Shown here piece by piece: positions 24,272 through 38,853 of a DNA stretch of 64,000 nucleotides. A program made the position numbers and the translations under genes. Position 1 is the first letter of the stretch. The number at the start of each line of letters is the position of its first letter. Source of the stretch: Lamellibrachia columna (Eukaryota > Annelida > Polychaeta > Sabellida > Siboglinidae); NCBI GenBank assembly GCA_963662155.1, contig OY759261.1:52049500-52113499 (forward strand). Reading direction: 5' to 3'. The notes under the pieces are model-generated. The model ran no database searches and was not told the DNA's origin. It worked only from the letters and a program-made list of their open reading frames with translations.

Positions 24272-26743
24272 TATTCGACGGATGAGGAGTCTGGTACAGT
24301 AATCTTGGGTATGTTTACGTACATCTCCTTCGTGTATTATCGCCCATGTGCGGTTAGATCACCGTTTGATATATCGCCCAGTTTTCTAGTCAAATACTGC
24401 GCGTGAAAACAAAATACAATATATCCATGGTTAAGTCATTTTCTTTCTACACTATCAGATTTCTACAATTCCACATTTCGTGTCCTTCTCCCGGTTTACG
24501 TTACAGTGTCGCAAAAGTCATGTTGGGACTAGCTTGGTGTCTCGTTACAGTCTAAGTATTCTAGTACAATATACAGTGCAATAAGAAACGTGGCAGTTGG
24601 ACTTTTTGCAATATACGACCATTGCCAGAAAACTGATCCAAACTCGACAATATCCGAACTAATTAAGAACTACGCATCTTAAATACGAGATCGCTCAACC
24701 GATATGTTGCTACTGCGCTGCACGCAATAGTTGGTGTGCTATGTGTTGGACTTAAGTTTCCTCGATTTACGCGAGTGGGCCGTATAAGCGCGTGCGTCAT
24801 GTTAATAAATACATCATTGACGTTGAAAAACACATTCGAAATAGCATTTCTAATATATGTGACGTCAAGCAGGAAAAAAGACCTTTAAACGCACGGTAAG
24901 GGACAAATTAAACATAAATAGATGATAAACAGACGGAGTGACAAAGAAGAAAGGTCAGAAAAATACGACAAGGCACGCGACAGTGATTCTGCTAAAAACG
25001 CAAATCAACGACAATCCTTTATCTCCAAGGAACTCACATTTTCCGATAACTTCTCGTCCCGTTGTGACGTCGCAGTTAAACGTTTCGCAAAGGACAGACA
25101 GTGAACTAATGAATATATCTTACGAGTCCGTATATTTTAGAATTCAGTCAGTAGGTCCTACGACATTGTGCGACATTGACACGTCAGTAAAGTTCGTAGG
25201 TGTTTGGATTTAACTGTCACCAATTTATTGAAGCAAGGAAACGTTGTGTTGAGGTCTGCGTTTGTTTTTGATTATGTATGTTCCCTGGACGTTTTTTTAG
25301 CTGCCAGTGGGTTATTACTACCATTGGACAAGCTAATACCAGCTGTCTTTGCAACGAAATCAAAACATGATGGCTGTTAATCACGTTGTTATTTTCAGTT
25401 ATCCCAAAGGAATACCTTTCAGACGCATGTTCTATCATTCTTACACTGTGCCGGCTCGGTCGAACTGTGGCCCGCCAGACACGCGCGGTGCGCATTAATA
25501 CACGCGCTATCTGTCGCACTGTGCAGCTCTGGAAGCGGAAGATGAATTGGCCGCCGAAATCGAAAGACTGCGCCAAATGTCGACCGGTCATTTGGTCGCG
25601 ATTTATCCCCGCGAGGGTTCATGTCGTCCGGACAACACGAGGGCTTCGGGTTCACTAATCGTGTCATTGTTATCTTGTCAATAAGTGGCGTTATAAGATT
25701 GTCCAGTCACGTGATTCTGCATGGAACGACCGGCTGATCGCGGACTTCTTACATCAGAGAATGCAAACTGGCATCGCCGTTCCACAAATCACCCGATCAC
25801 ACAGGTGCCGACCCTGAACGGTGCACACCAGTGAGATTGATAACAGAAATCCATAAGACCCGCAAACGAACCCGTACAATTGTCTATGTCCGCTGGTTTG
25901 CCGCGTATGCTGAAAAGGTGGTCGCCGTGCAAACTGGGATATATTAATCGAACGTCGCGAGACTTTGGTGCCGCTGACAGTGCACAGCTAAAATATTTGC
26001 AAGAGTCGCCCTTTGCGGGAATTTTGAACCGATGACAGGTTATTCGTACGTCATTGACATGCGCGGGTCGTACCCCGTCATACAAAAAAAGTTTTCAAAA
26101 TGCAGAAGACCGTAAGGATTGTCTCCTACGTCCGTAAGACAGTCAAATTAAGAAAATCTTTAAGATTTACGGGTACACCTTAAGACTTCACACGTATGCT
26201 TGCTCGTTACAGGTGTTTACGCTATCACCGTTAACGTTGATTGGTGCAGTTAGGGCATATCCAGGTACTGAACATTTTTCGCAAGCAGTTTGTCAACATC
26301 GCCAATTTCCATCCGATTACGCAGAGCGCTTGCACCAGTACGTCTGTGTGCTGCTTACACGATCGTGAATATGTGCACTCGACCGAGAAGACGCGATCCG
26401 CTTTTGAATACACCTAAACAGCGGAGAACAGTATCTTTCCAATGCGTCGAATTCAATGTGTCGTCGTATTAAACTATTAACTACTGTATGTGTGTAAAAT
26501 GTGTTTTCGCCGCAATATCGGTGTGCACAACCCATTCGTACCCGAATCACTGTGTGCCTTATGTCCATCTGCATACGACCTGCTACCCCCCACCATTTAT
26601 AAGGTTCTAGTGTAAACACCAGATGTCGGGGTTTGTTTTACGATCAAATCGATCGCAACCAGCAATATTGGTTTGGGGAAACATATCGTCCTGGAAATCA
26701 AAATGCATTATACGTGAAACAATTTTAACAATAGACAGTTTCA

Positions 26744-26745
<2 letters not shown>
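24272..26745. other. Intronic DNA, one weak exon-like segment
   Basis: No known gene. A frame at 25529-25681 reads LEAEDELAAEIERLRQM after a possible acceptor (GTGCAG ending 25526); it is discussed as a finding but is not supported as a gene. Confidence 0.35.
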
Positions 26746-27896
<1,151 letters not shown>

Positions 27897-28175
27897 ATAT
27901 TTAACCAAATTTAACAAGATTGCCGCCCAAATCAATGCGCTCCATATGATGAGGAAGCCATTGGTTTATGAAGAGTGCAACACATTTTCATTTATGCCCG
28001 CCCGTTTCATATATATATATATATGTCAATTATAACTTTTAGACATATTCACACATCTAGCATTTACACAATCAATAGGTAATGTGTTTTATTCATTTAT
28101 CGTCTGTGAGAATGAGTATGTTCTGATATCTAATCTACACTGTTCTGTTAGTAATACTACTTGGTGGCCTCTAGT
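27897..28175 (-). mobile_element. CR1/Jockey-like LINE 3' fragment
   Basis: Matches the 3' end of the LINE at 20350-21800 in order and orientation: TTTAACAAGATT, AGGAAGCCATTGGTTTATG, then ATTCATTTATCGTCTGTGAG and a GGCCTCTAGTTC-like segment. It is a second 5'-truncated copy. A short TA run interrupts it at about 28010-28024. Confidence 0.8.
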
Positions 28176-28198
28176 TCCATTGCGGGATATTGCCAGCG

Positions 28199-28296
28199 AC
28201 GTGCAATTATTGCCTTACGTGGCAACTGTTGTCTTACGTGGCAACTGTTGTCTTACGTGGCAATTATTGCCTTACGTGGCAACTGTTGTCTTACGC
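28199..28296. repeat. 19-bp tandem repeat, about 5 copies
   Basis: Unit CTTACGTGGCAACTGTTGT with an AATTATTGC variant; immediately adjacent to the LINE fragment. Confidence 0.92.
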
Positions 28297-28937
28297 GATC
28301 CGCCAGATTAGCGCTCAACGAATTAGCGCAGTGGGGCGTGTAACGATGTGTTCGCCGCCGGCCAATAACGACGTCGCGCGCGTTAACAAGGCGTTGGTAT
28401 GTAAACAACCGACCGCTCCACGTGCACTGCCGACACCCGCCAGATGTCAGCAGTTGTTAGCGTCGAGATCGTTGGCAAGCCGCGGGGAATCAGCTGGGTA
28501 TGTTTCTGTACAGACCGACAACAGCGGAGAAGAACGTTGCGACCTCGGTTGGACGACAGTACGAGGCTGTCCGTGCGAGGCACGTTCCTGTCATTCCTGG
28601 TAGAGCTTCCCAGAAGTTCCCGGAATGTCCCATCAGCGTTGGCTCCCCTGCTGTGAAAGTTAAACGGGTGCGTGAATTCCTGCGAGTGGACATTGTGCTG
28701 TGAAAGTATGGTGGTTTTTAACGTATTATACCATCACAGTTATCTTGTCTTCGAAGGAGGGCACCATGATCGTGGTTCACCATATATCTCCATTGGTGTC
28801 GTATCCAAAACTTATTTTGGATACATTTGGCTTGGTCTCCCTGGTCTTCTATATCCACGCTTTGGTTGCCAAGTAACGAACTAACCGTGTTATTATGATA
28901 CGCATTATATATACATATATATTTGGGCAATATGTTA
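28297..28937. other. Intronic DNA, no recognised gene
   Basis: GC-richer sequence up to about 28650 with overlapping short frames but no known domain. Confidence 0.35.
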
Positions 28938-29028
<91 letters not shown>

Positions 29029-29076
29029 TATACCACACACATGACCACGCATAACCATACACACACACGCGCGCGC

Positions 29077-29165
<89 letters not shown>
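28938..29165. repeat. (TA)n - linker - (TA)n
   Basis: Two TA tracts separated by the same [28 protein letters not shown] linker as at 17451. Confidence 0.97.
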
Positions 29166-29168
<3 letters not shown>

Positions 29169-30386
29169 GGTTAGCTTAAATTAGTAGTTAGTAGTGCATA
29201 TTTAATGTAGTTTTTATGTTTGGTATTCTGGATTAGTTTATTACTTATGCGTAAAGACGTTCAAGTATTGGTCGTTATAGAGAGGGCATCGTGTGAATTG
29301 CCGACATTTAACATTTAATTTGATACGTTCAACGACACAGACATGGTATTGTTGGCTGTGCCACTGACTTGTGCTAATACCCACGTATCGCAGTTCGCAT
29401 GTTCATTACTCATCCCGTCGAAAGCAATAGCTGACAGGACTTTTTTAAGTTTATCTACCCGGGTCATGTTACGGTCAACCACCCGAGAGTCAGCCATAAT
29501 ATCGTGTCCATCCGCGCTTGTGAAAATAGCACCAAACAAATGTTTTACTAGAAAACTGACGCAGTTGTTACGTCTACGAGCACAGAAATAGATCATCGAA
29601 AAACGCCAGTTATTACTGTAACAGGGGCCTGTTTTGGTGGTTCGTCTACGTGGCGTAGCGCGCCTGGTAAAGTCATTGATGGAACAGCGCTCCTGGTGGT
29701 ACAACGAGTGCTTGATCAGATTACTTCGACATAACGACAAACTAGGTATTAATAGCAGTTAGTTCACAGTTGACATGATAATGACCACAGCGTTGACGCA
29801 ATTATGATAGTAACGAGGGTGACAACGAGGAATAATTAGTTCGAGCGTGAACTGCTATTCCCTTTAGTTCAGTAGCTGGCCGCCGGATATGCTTCGAAAC
29901 AGACCGTTCTTCGCTTCCTCGAAAAACAACCATTTGAAAGTACTCGTCGCGGTAGTGTCCATGTTCGCGTGTCGTATACATGTTGACTAACAATTACGGC
30001 GATTCGTGCATAATCGCCGCTTCAGGTCAAGGCAATGTTTCAAGTATCGATCTTTGGAAGACTTCCTGTTTGCGTGGGCGGAGAGGACACCTAGAAATCA
30101 TTAGTGCTGCCTGTGACTTTTTGGCGTATCTTTCGCGGCATGCGATTTTGCCCGGAAAACCTGTCTTTCATGTGGTTAGCGTAGAACCACAAGTAACACA
30201 ACTGGTTCGGAATTCACGCCGCTTTCTGGAAGGCGGCAGCGACAGCGCAGCCAATGTGGTCGGAGGGGAAGTTGCATTTCTTCGATTGATCACAAACGAC
30301 ACGCACACGTGGCCTGCGTCACGCGGACAGCGTCCATACACATCGATGTGTTAATGACTGACATTGATGGTTATCTCCGACCATCG
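29166..30386. other. Intronic DNA, no supported gene
   Basis: The frame 29740-29315 (minus, 141 codons) and the frame 29980-30354 (plus, 124 codons) have no recognised domain. Confidence 0.35.
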
Positions 30387-30455
30387 GACCGTGGACCTGG
30401 TCTTATGGTCCGTGGACCTGGTCTTATGGTCCGTGGACCTGGTCTTATGGTCCAT
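30387..30455. repeat. 21-bp tandem repeat, 3 copies
   Basis: The unit contains GGTCCGTGGACCTGGTCTTA. GGTCC/GGACC within each unit is an inverted repeat. Confidence 0.95.
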
Positions 30456-30674
30456 TCCGACACCGACCATGACTAATGACTATTGGCCGAGTTTCAAGGA
30501 CGCCGCAATACCGGATGCACATTAAAATTTAAAACCGCCAGACGCAGTACTATGAATTATGCGTGCTTTAATTTGTTCTAGGACATAGTACTTGTTTTTT
30601 ATTTCAACACATCCTTCGCTGTTTGATCGTGTCAATTAAACTCTGGCCCAAGTTGTACTCTTATCCTTGAAGAC

Positions 30675-31110
<436 letters not shown>

Positions 31111-32905
31111 AATTGACCTTCCAAACTGTTAGGACTGCAGGGTACTTTTGAACAAATGAATTATGTTTTTGACTTCTGAACCCTTTCCCACACACACCTA
31201 TTTAAACTGTTGCCGTGTGTTTACAACTACAACAGCCTGAATCGAAAGGTCACAACATGGTTAACGGCCTTCTACCTTTATTCTTAAAGGTGACCTTTCA
31301 CCTGGTTATATTAACCTTTCCGTGTGGCCTGTCAACCTGGGTGTGCCGCTGTGTGACAGTGTTGTTCGGTGGGAGATATCAAGCCGTAGTGCTTTGGGGC
31401 AGCGATTCTGTCCTGAGACGCACAGTGTAGCTGAGGTGCTGACCTATCTGTGTCAGCGCACTGACCGTTGAAGTCGCGATAAAGGACTTATTGTTTATAT
31501 CATAAAATGATATATAGTATAGTGTATGCTTTAACCATTCTAGCATCTTGACCTCCCCGTGTGCTTTAGCGAATCACAATTTTTTGTATAATGTTACTGG
31601 TGTTATCTGTTTAATTTGAATGTTTGGACTGGCTGGAATATCATGTTTACATTGCTGGCTGAACGACAAGTCAATATTAATAAACATATAATGGTCAGCG
31701 AATATATTAAAAACGGTGGTCCATTAAACCACATCTGGGCTACCGTGATGTTAGCATAGATAATTTTAGTTTATAGAATTATTTTTAGAATAAACGATCA
31801 GACTTGTACCTTCAACTACATTAAATTTAGCACATCTGTATGCACGTTACTTGAGTGGTACATCAAAAACACTACCTTTAAACAAGACGTACAAATAAAT
31901 CCGTGAGGACCACACCCAACATGCCAGAGTTGGCAGATAGTGCGCGTATTGCAAGCCTTGTCGTGTCGCGTGCAATCTTCTCCGTTCTTACACGTGTTTG
32001 ATCGTCGTGTTAGTCTCACTGTTATCTATACCAATGTCTTCATACCACTGCGTTATCACTACAAACGCGAAGACAGATACGACAGAACTGGGCGGTAATA
32101 ATCCGACAACTGTCCAGGACGAAGCTACAAGAGTAAACTATCAGGAATACGCTATTTACACTAGATGCGATTTTCCGGTTTTGAATATCATAACAACTTA
32201 TGAAATAACCGGATTTTAATTAATTCCTTTCTGCGGTTGTCGAAAGATATGCGGGAGAAAAGACGAAGCATACATTAGTCATCTTCCAGCGCAGGCGACC
32301 TCTCAAGGTCAAGGACGCGGCTAACATCTTGCATGATCGCGTCTCCCCGGAGATTTCTGGTGCATTGATTTCGTCAGGGGACAGATCACTAATTCACTTC
32401 CGGGTTCACATGGTACGAATGAAGTGCCCGTGATGTTGATACGGTACACCATTTTTGTGATTCCCCCCGCCCCAGAAAAAATAGCATTTGGGAAATAGGC
32501 ATATGTGAGAACTACAACAGCTGAAATCACTTCCTTACGTTGAACTAATCTATGTTATCCCCGTAGACTAGCAGCCGAGCATACCACTTCGCCATGTCAT
32601 CCTTTAGCCTGCGTGTACCCGAATGTATGTAGAAAGCCTTGGGCATAAATATCCAGTCTCCAGGTATATTATTAATAGCGGTGAGACGCCCAACATTCCT
32701 ATAATTGCCAAGTTCGGACTCATCGGCAATAAAGAGCTCCTTGCGACGCAGAGGTCATCGCTTTACAAACAGCCCGTGCGTTTTTGGTTGACGCGTGTCA
32801 AGAAACCAGGTTTCATCTCGGAACGCGGATGTTTGTGTGGGTTTATATGTATTCAGCACAAGTGAATATCGTCGCACAAGTTAGTTTATGAGTCGACATG
32901 ACGCA
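31111..32905. other. Intronic DNA, no recognised feature
   Basis: About 1.8 kb of AT-leaning sequence with no gene, transposon terminus or array. Confidence 0.4.
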
Positions 32906-33362
32906 GAAGAATCTGCCGTTGTATTAGCTATCCAGAAGAATCTGACATCGTATTGTCTCTCCAGAAGAATCTGACGTTGTATTGTCTCTCCAGAAGAATC
33001 TGACGTCGTATTGTCTCTCCAGAAGAATCTGAAGTCGTATTGTCTCTCCAGAAGAATCTGACGTTGTATTGTCTCTCCAGAAGAAACTGACGTTGTATTG
33101 TCTCTCCAGAAGAATCTGACGTCGTATTGTCTCTCCAGAAGAATCTGACGTTGTATTGTCTCTCCAGAAGAATCTGACGTTGTATCGTCTCTCCAGAAGA
33201 ATCTGACGTTGTATTGTCTCTCCAGAAGAATCTGACGTTGTATTGCCTCTCCAGAAGAATCTGACGTTGTATTGTCTCTCCAGAAGAATCTGACGTTGTA
33301 TTGCCTCTCCAGAAGAATCTGACGTTATATTGTCTCTCCAGAAGAATCTGACGTCGTATTTG
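32906..33362. repeat. 29-bp minisatellite, about 15-16 copies
   Basis: The unit contains CCAGAAGAATCTGACGTTGT and ATTGTCTCT. The minus-strand frames of 151 and 186 codons across it are artefacts of a low-stop unit. Confidence 0.97.
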
Positions 33363-33995
33363 TCTGTCCATATAGACATTTGTTTCCTGCTTCTTGTCTT
33401 TGTCTTGTGCGTGATTACGATTGTGAAAGACGTAAGTTATGTCACGAAGACAAGTCACGGAATCGTCATCACTGATTATCATTGGCATGCATGTAGCTAT
33501 GTCCTGTACTTTTTCCTTTATGTTTATTGCGGAATGTTATAAGTAATTCTTGATTGTTCGCCTTCTACACCATCGGTGGTTCAATAAATAAAGACGTTAA
33601 GCTTCATATCAACGCGCACGCAGACCTACTACTACACACATTCGCCCGACATTCTTGGCTTCTCGCGATATCCTAAATATCGACTTCCTAACTTCGGTAA
33701 TCTTTTGAAGTTGACATAGTTCTGTTTTTTTGTAACGAGCATATGAGCATTCTCAGTGTTGTTCGCATTACTGCAATAGCCGCCTTGTCGGGGATAGCCT
33801 CTCCCGTTGACTCATTGCAGAGATAATGTTCGTTACAGATGTTCGTTACATTCCCCGGTCTCGTTCCCTCTTGGTCGTGCTCGGATTGCCGGCATTGGTT
33901 GTAGCGACGAACGTGTTTCTGTAAACGAGCTTAGCCGTAAGGTCTCGTAACTAGTGTATGTAACACAATTTCGCAATCTCACATGGGTTTTTGTA
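33363..33995. other. Intronic DNA, no recognised feature
   Basis: No gene or repeat recognised between the 29-bp and 92-bp arrays. Confidence 0.4.
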
Positions 33996-34452
33996 CGGTT
34001 GACGGTCGGCTAAGTCATCACCGGTAGCCACGTTGACGTCTGTAACCTCTGTAACGCCTGTAACGTATGTGACATCCAAGTATTTTACGGTTGACGGTCG
34101 GCTAAGACATCACCGGTAGCCACGTTGACGTCTGTAACCTCTGTAACGCCTGTAACGTATGTGACATCCAAGTATTTTACGGTTGACGGTCGGCTAAGAC
34201 ATCACCGGTAGCCACGTTGACGTCTGTAACCTCTGTAACGCCTGTAACGTATGTGACATCCAAGTATTTTACGGTTGACGGTCGGCTAAGACATCACCGG
34301 TAGCCACGTTGACGTCTGTAACCTCTGTAACGCCTGTAACGTATGTGACATCCAAGTATTTTACGGTTGACGGTCGGCTAAGACATCACCGGTAGCCACG
34401 TTGACGTCTGTAACCTCTGTAACGCCTGTAACGTATGTGACATCCAAGTATT
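33996..34452. repeat. 92-bp satellite, 5 copies
   Basis: Units start ACGGTTGACGGTCGGCTAAG and end ATCCAAGTATTTT. Spacing was checked as 92 bp at three consecutive junctions (34081, 34173, 34265, 34357). Copies are nearly identical; the first differs slightly. It lies about 380 bp upstream of exon 2. Confidence 0.97.
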
Positions 34453-34496
34453 TACGTCGAATGCGTGTGCATTCTTTGCCGTTTTCTTTATTTTGG

Positions 34497-34582
34497 TGAC
34501 TCTGCCGGACTGTCAATCGCGAGGCTGGGTTCGAGATCACCTGCTGCTGTTTCGATATGTGGACAATTTCGTCCACTATATA
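34497..34582 (+). mobile_element. Partial tRNA-derived SINE
   Basis: GGGTTCGAGATC (B box) followed by TGCTGTTTCGATATGTGGAC and AATTTCGTCCAC, matching the copy at 36062-36180. The A-box end is degenerate. It ends about 250 bp upstream of exon 2. Confidence 0.6.
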
Positions 34583-34830
34583 GCAGATCGCAGATCAAAG
34601 ATTATTATGAAATAACGGATACATCATAAGGTTGTCGTAATCTAACACTTGTCCTATGGTAACATATCGTACTTAATACTAATAATTATCATAATCGGTT
34701 GAAAGTTGCTAACATGATAACTGATTTGAGGAAAATTAATCGAAACATGTCGCGTTCTTGTTGCGAAGAACGCTAACGTTGACTGCTTGAATGAAGTGAT
34801 ATTAACGAATACCACATGACTTGGTTACAG

Positions 34831-35867
34831 TGAAGACCGTACGTGGCAAGACTGACATCCTCGTGACGTTCCATCTGAACACGATGCCGCCGACCGGATA
34901 TAGCATCATCTGCACCGATCTCATGGTTCTCGTTCGCTGTGGTAGGCGGCGCTGTCGTACTCGCAAGGCCCGCCGGGGTGGTCGGCGCGCGCCTCCGGCT
35001 AGCATCACGCTCAAGATCTACAACATGTTGAACAGCACCGGCGACAACGACGGTGGTCAGTTGATTGCTTTGCTCAAGGTCTTTGTCCGGCGCACGAAGT
35101 GGCAGAAGCTTATCATACCGACGAGCGTCATACAGGAAGTGGTCGATTCGACCTCGCGCGTGCTGCCCATGCGCATAGCGTGCGAGAACTGCTCGAAAAG
35201 CATACGTCCAGTCGCCGTACGCAAGGTCCGCCGGAAGAAGGCCCGGAAGTCGCGTCGTAACGTCGACGCCGTCCAAAAGTCGATGCGTCAGCGCCGGAAG
35301 TCGGCGGCGAGACGCGAGCGGCGCTTGCGCAAGCAGCGCGCGAAGGTCGGCGGGAAGGTGCGGAAGAAGAAGCAGCCATTCCTCATTATAACCACCCGTC
35401 GCGTCGAGCCGATGGCGGCCGCTGAGGGCGGGCCAGTGTACAGCAGGACAATGCCCATGGGCGAACTACGCATCCGACAACGGCGTCACTCGGGTAGTCG
35501 ACGCGATGTTGTGACGTCATCGTCTGCTAGAACGTGTCGAAAAAAGGCGTTATACGTGAGCTTCCGGCAACTAGGATTAGATAATTTAATCGCATGGCCT
35601 CACGGGTATATTACGAGTTACTGCGAGAGCATTGTCGATTCTGCGGACCCGGAAGTTCCGGTCGAACGATTACTGCATCGTCGACATAGATCGAACTTGC
35701 TAACACACATTAAGAATGGACGATCTATTGGTGGTGCGTCGCCTGCGTCGTGTTGTCACCCAATCCAGACGGCGCCACTGTCGATAGTGTATTATAAAGA
35801 CAAAAACAACATCGTTGAAGCATCCATTCCAGGACTGACGGTTACAGAATGTGGCTGCATCGTTTGA
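34831..35867 (+). CDS. TGF-beta superfamily ligand (myostatin/GDF11-like), exon 2: rest of prodomain and mature ligand
   Basis: Completes codon 124 and encodes residues 125-468 to TGA. Prodomain arm-domain strands (for example ASITLKIYNML, LIIPTSVIQEVVD) and KKQPFLIITTRR align with the myostatin prodomain up to its NPFLEVKV segment. Two basic insertions are odd: 161-176, and 254-304 (28 of 51 residues Lys/Arg). Convertase sites fit RIRQRR (337-342) and GSRR-D (345-349). The mature domain starts TCRKKALYVSFRQLGLDN and continues WPHGYITSYC, with BMP-like spacing (29) between its first two Cys. It then has CC (431-432) and ends CGCIV. Only six Cys are present: the third knot Cys is Val392 and the CxGxC Gly is Ser390. 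The secreted-ligand family is clear; receptor-binding competence is doubtful. Vertebrate exons 2 and 3 are one exon here. Confidence 0.85.
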
Positions 35868-36061
35868 TGATGACTTCATCGTAGTAAAAGTTAATTTATT
35901 AAAAAAGGGTCGACCGGTCGGTTGGACGGTCTATATTTTATTTTTAAGGGGCGGTACTCCCCTGTTCGTTGAGATCTCACTGGTTAATGTTAGTCATCTT
36001 TATAGCCAACAGTTGCGTGATGCTACATGGGTAAAGAAATACATGATCGTGTTGACGTGTG
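35868..36061 (+). other. Probable 3' UTR of the ligand gene, proximal part
   Basis: Follows the TGA directly and is AT-rich. No polyadenylation signal precedes the SINE at 36062. Confidence 0.4.
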
Positions 36062-36180
36062 CAACTTATTCGATGGCTCGGCGGTCAGAGCACCGCACTG
36101 TCGATCATGAGGGCCGGGGTTCGGTCCACTTGCTACTGTTTCGAAATTTGGGCAATTTCGTTCACCCCACTTGAAGCCTT
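36062..36180 (+). mobile_element. tRNA-derived SINE in the probable 3' UTR
   Basis: The head GATGGCTCGGCGGTCAGAGC resembles an A-box region; GGGGTTCGGTCC is the B box. It is followed by TGCTACTGTTTCGAAATTTG and GGCAATTTCGTTCACCCC, shared with the copy at 34497. It inserted about 195 bp after the stop codon. Confidence 0.75.
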
Positions 36181-36279
36181 CGGGTGAGACCCCAAAAGCC
36201 GTTGGTCTCGTCTATCGGGTGGCTATATCGTAGTATCCGTCACTATCTAAAAAAGCACAAATGGTGCGAACGTACCCTA

Positions 36280-36285
36280 AATAAA
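36280..36285 (+). terminator. Candidate polyadenylation signal AATAAA
   Basis: First canonical AATAAA after the ligand stop codon, about 410 bp downstream and past the SINE. Usage is inferred from position only. Confidence 0.3.
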
Positions 36286-38217
<1,932 letters not shown>

Positions 38218-38663
38218 GCCACCCCACCACCCCACCATCCCAACGCCCCAACACCCCAACACCCTATCACCCCACCACCACAACACACCAACACCGAACC
38301 ACCCCACCACCCCAACGCCCCAACACCCCACCACCCCATCACCCCACCACCCGAACACCCCAACACCCAACCACCCCAACACCCAACCACCCCACCACCC
38401 CAACGCCCCAACACCCCACACTCCCTATCACCCCACCATCCCAACACCCCAACACCCAACCACCCAACACCGAACCACCCCATCACCCCAATGCCCCAAC
38501 ACCCCACCACCCTATCACCCCACCACCCCAACACCCCAACACCCAACCACCCCAACACCGAACCACCCCACCACCCCAACGCCCCAACACCCCACCATCT
38601 TACCACCCCACCACCCCAACGCACCAACACCCCACCACCCTATCACCCCACCACCCCAACACG
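38218..38663. repeat. C-rich minisatellite of CACCCCAACACC-type units
   Basis: Irregular mixture of CCCCACCA, CCCCAACG and CCCAACAC motifs over about 445 bp, with almost no G on the + strand. The G-rich minus strand has dense GGGG/GGG runs. Pro/His/Thr-rich and Gly/Trp-rich frames are artefacts. Confidence 0.95.
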
Positions 38664-38742
38664 TGGTGTGAAACTTCAAATAATGCGCATATTGCCTATC
38701 AAAAATAATTATCGATATTTTTAATACCGAAGCATAATCACG

Positions 38743-38853
38743 ATACTCCATGTAGGCAACGATAATCCATGTAGGCAACGATACTCCATGTAGGCAACGA
38801 TACTCCATGTAGGCAACGATACTCCATGTAGGCAACGATACTCCATGTAGGCA
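38743..38853. repeat. 19-bp tandem repeat, about 6 copies
   Basis: Unit CATGTAGGCAACGATACTC, nearly perfect. Confidence 0.95.

Noticed and set aside
29315..29740. A 141-codon minus frame
   Set aside because: No recognised motif, and a chance open frame of this size is plausible in a 64-kb window.
32906..34452. CRISPR-like arrays (29-bp, 92-bp and also 50-, 53- and 63-bp repeats)
   Set aside because: Units are contiguous with no unique spacers, and the genome is eukaryotic.
34821..34830. Translation of exon 2 from an upstream TTG as an independent gene
   Set aside because: Those bases lie before the acceptor; the splice phase and prodomain homology join it to exon 1.
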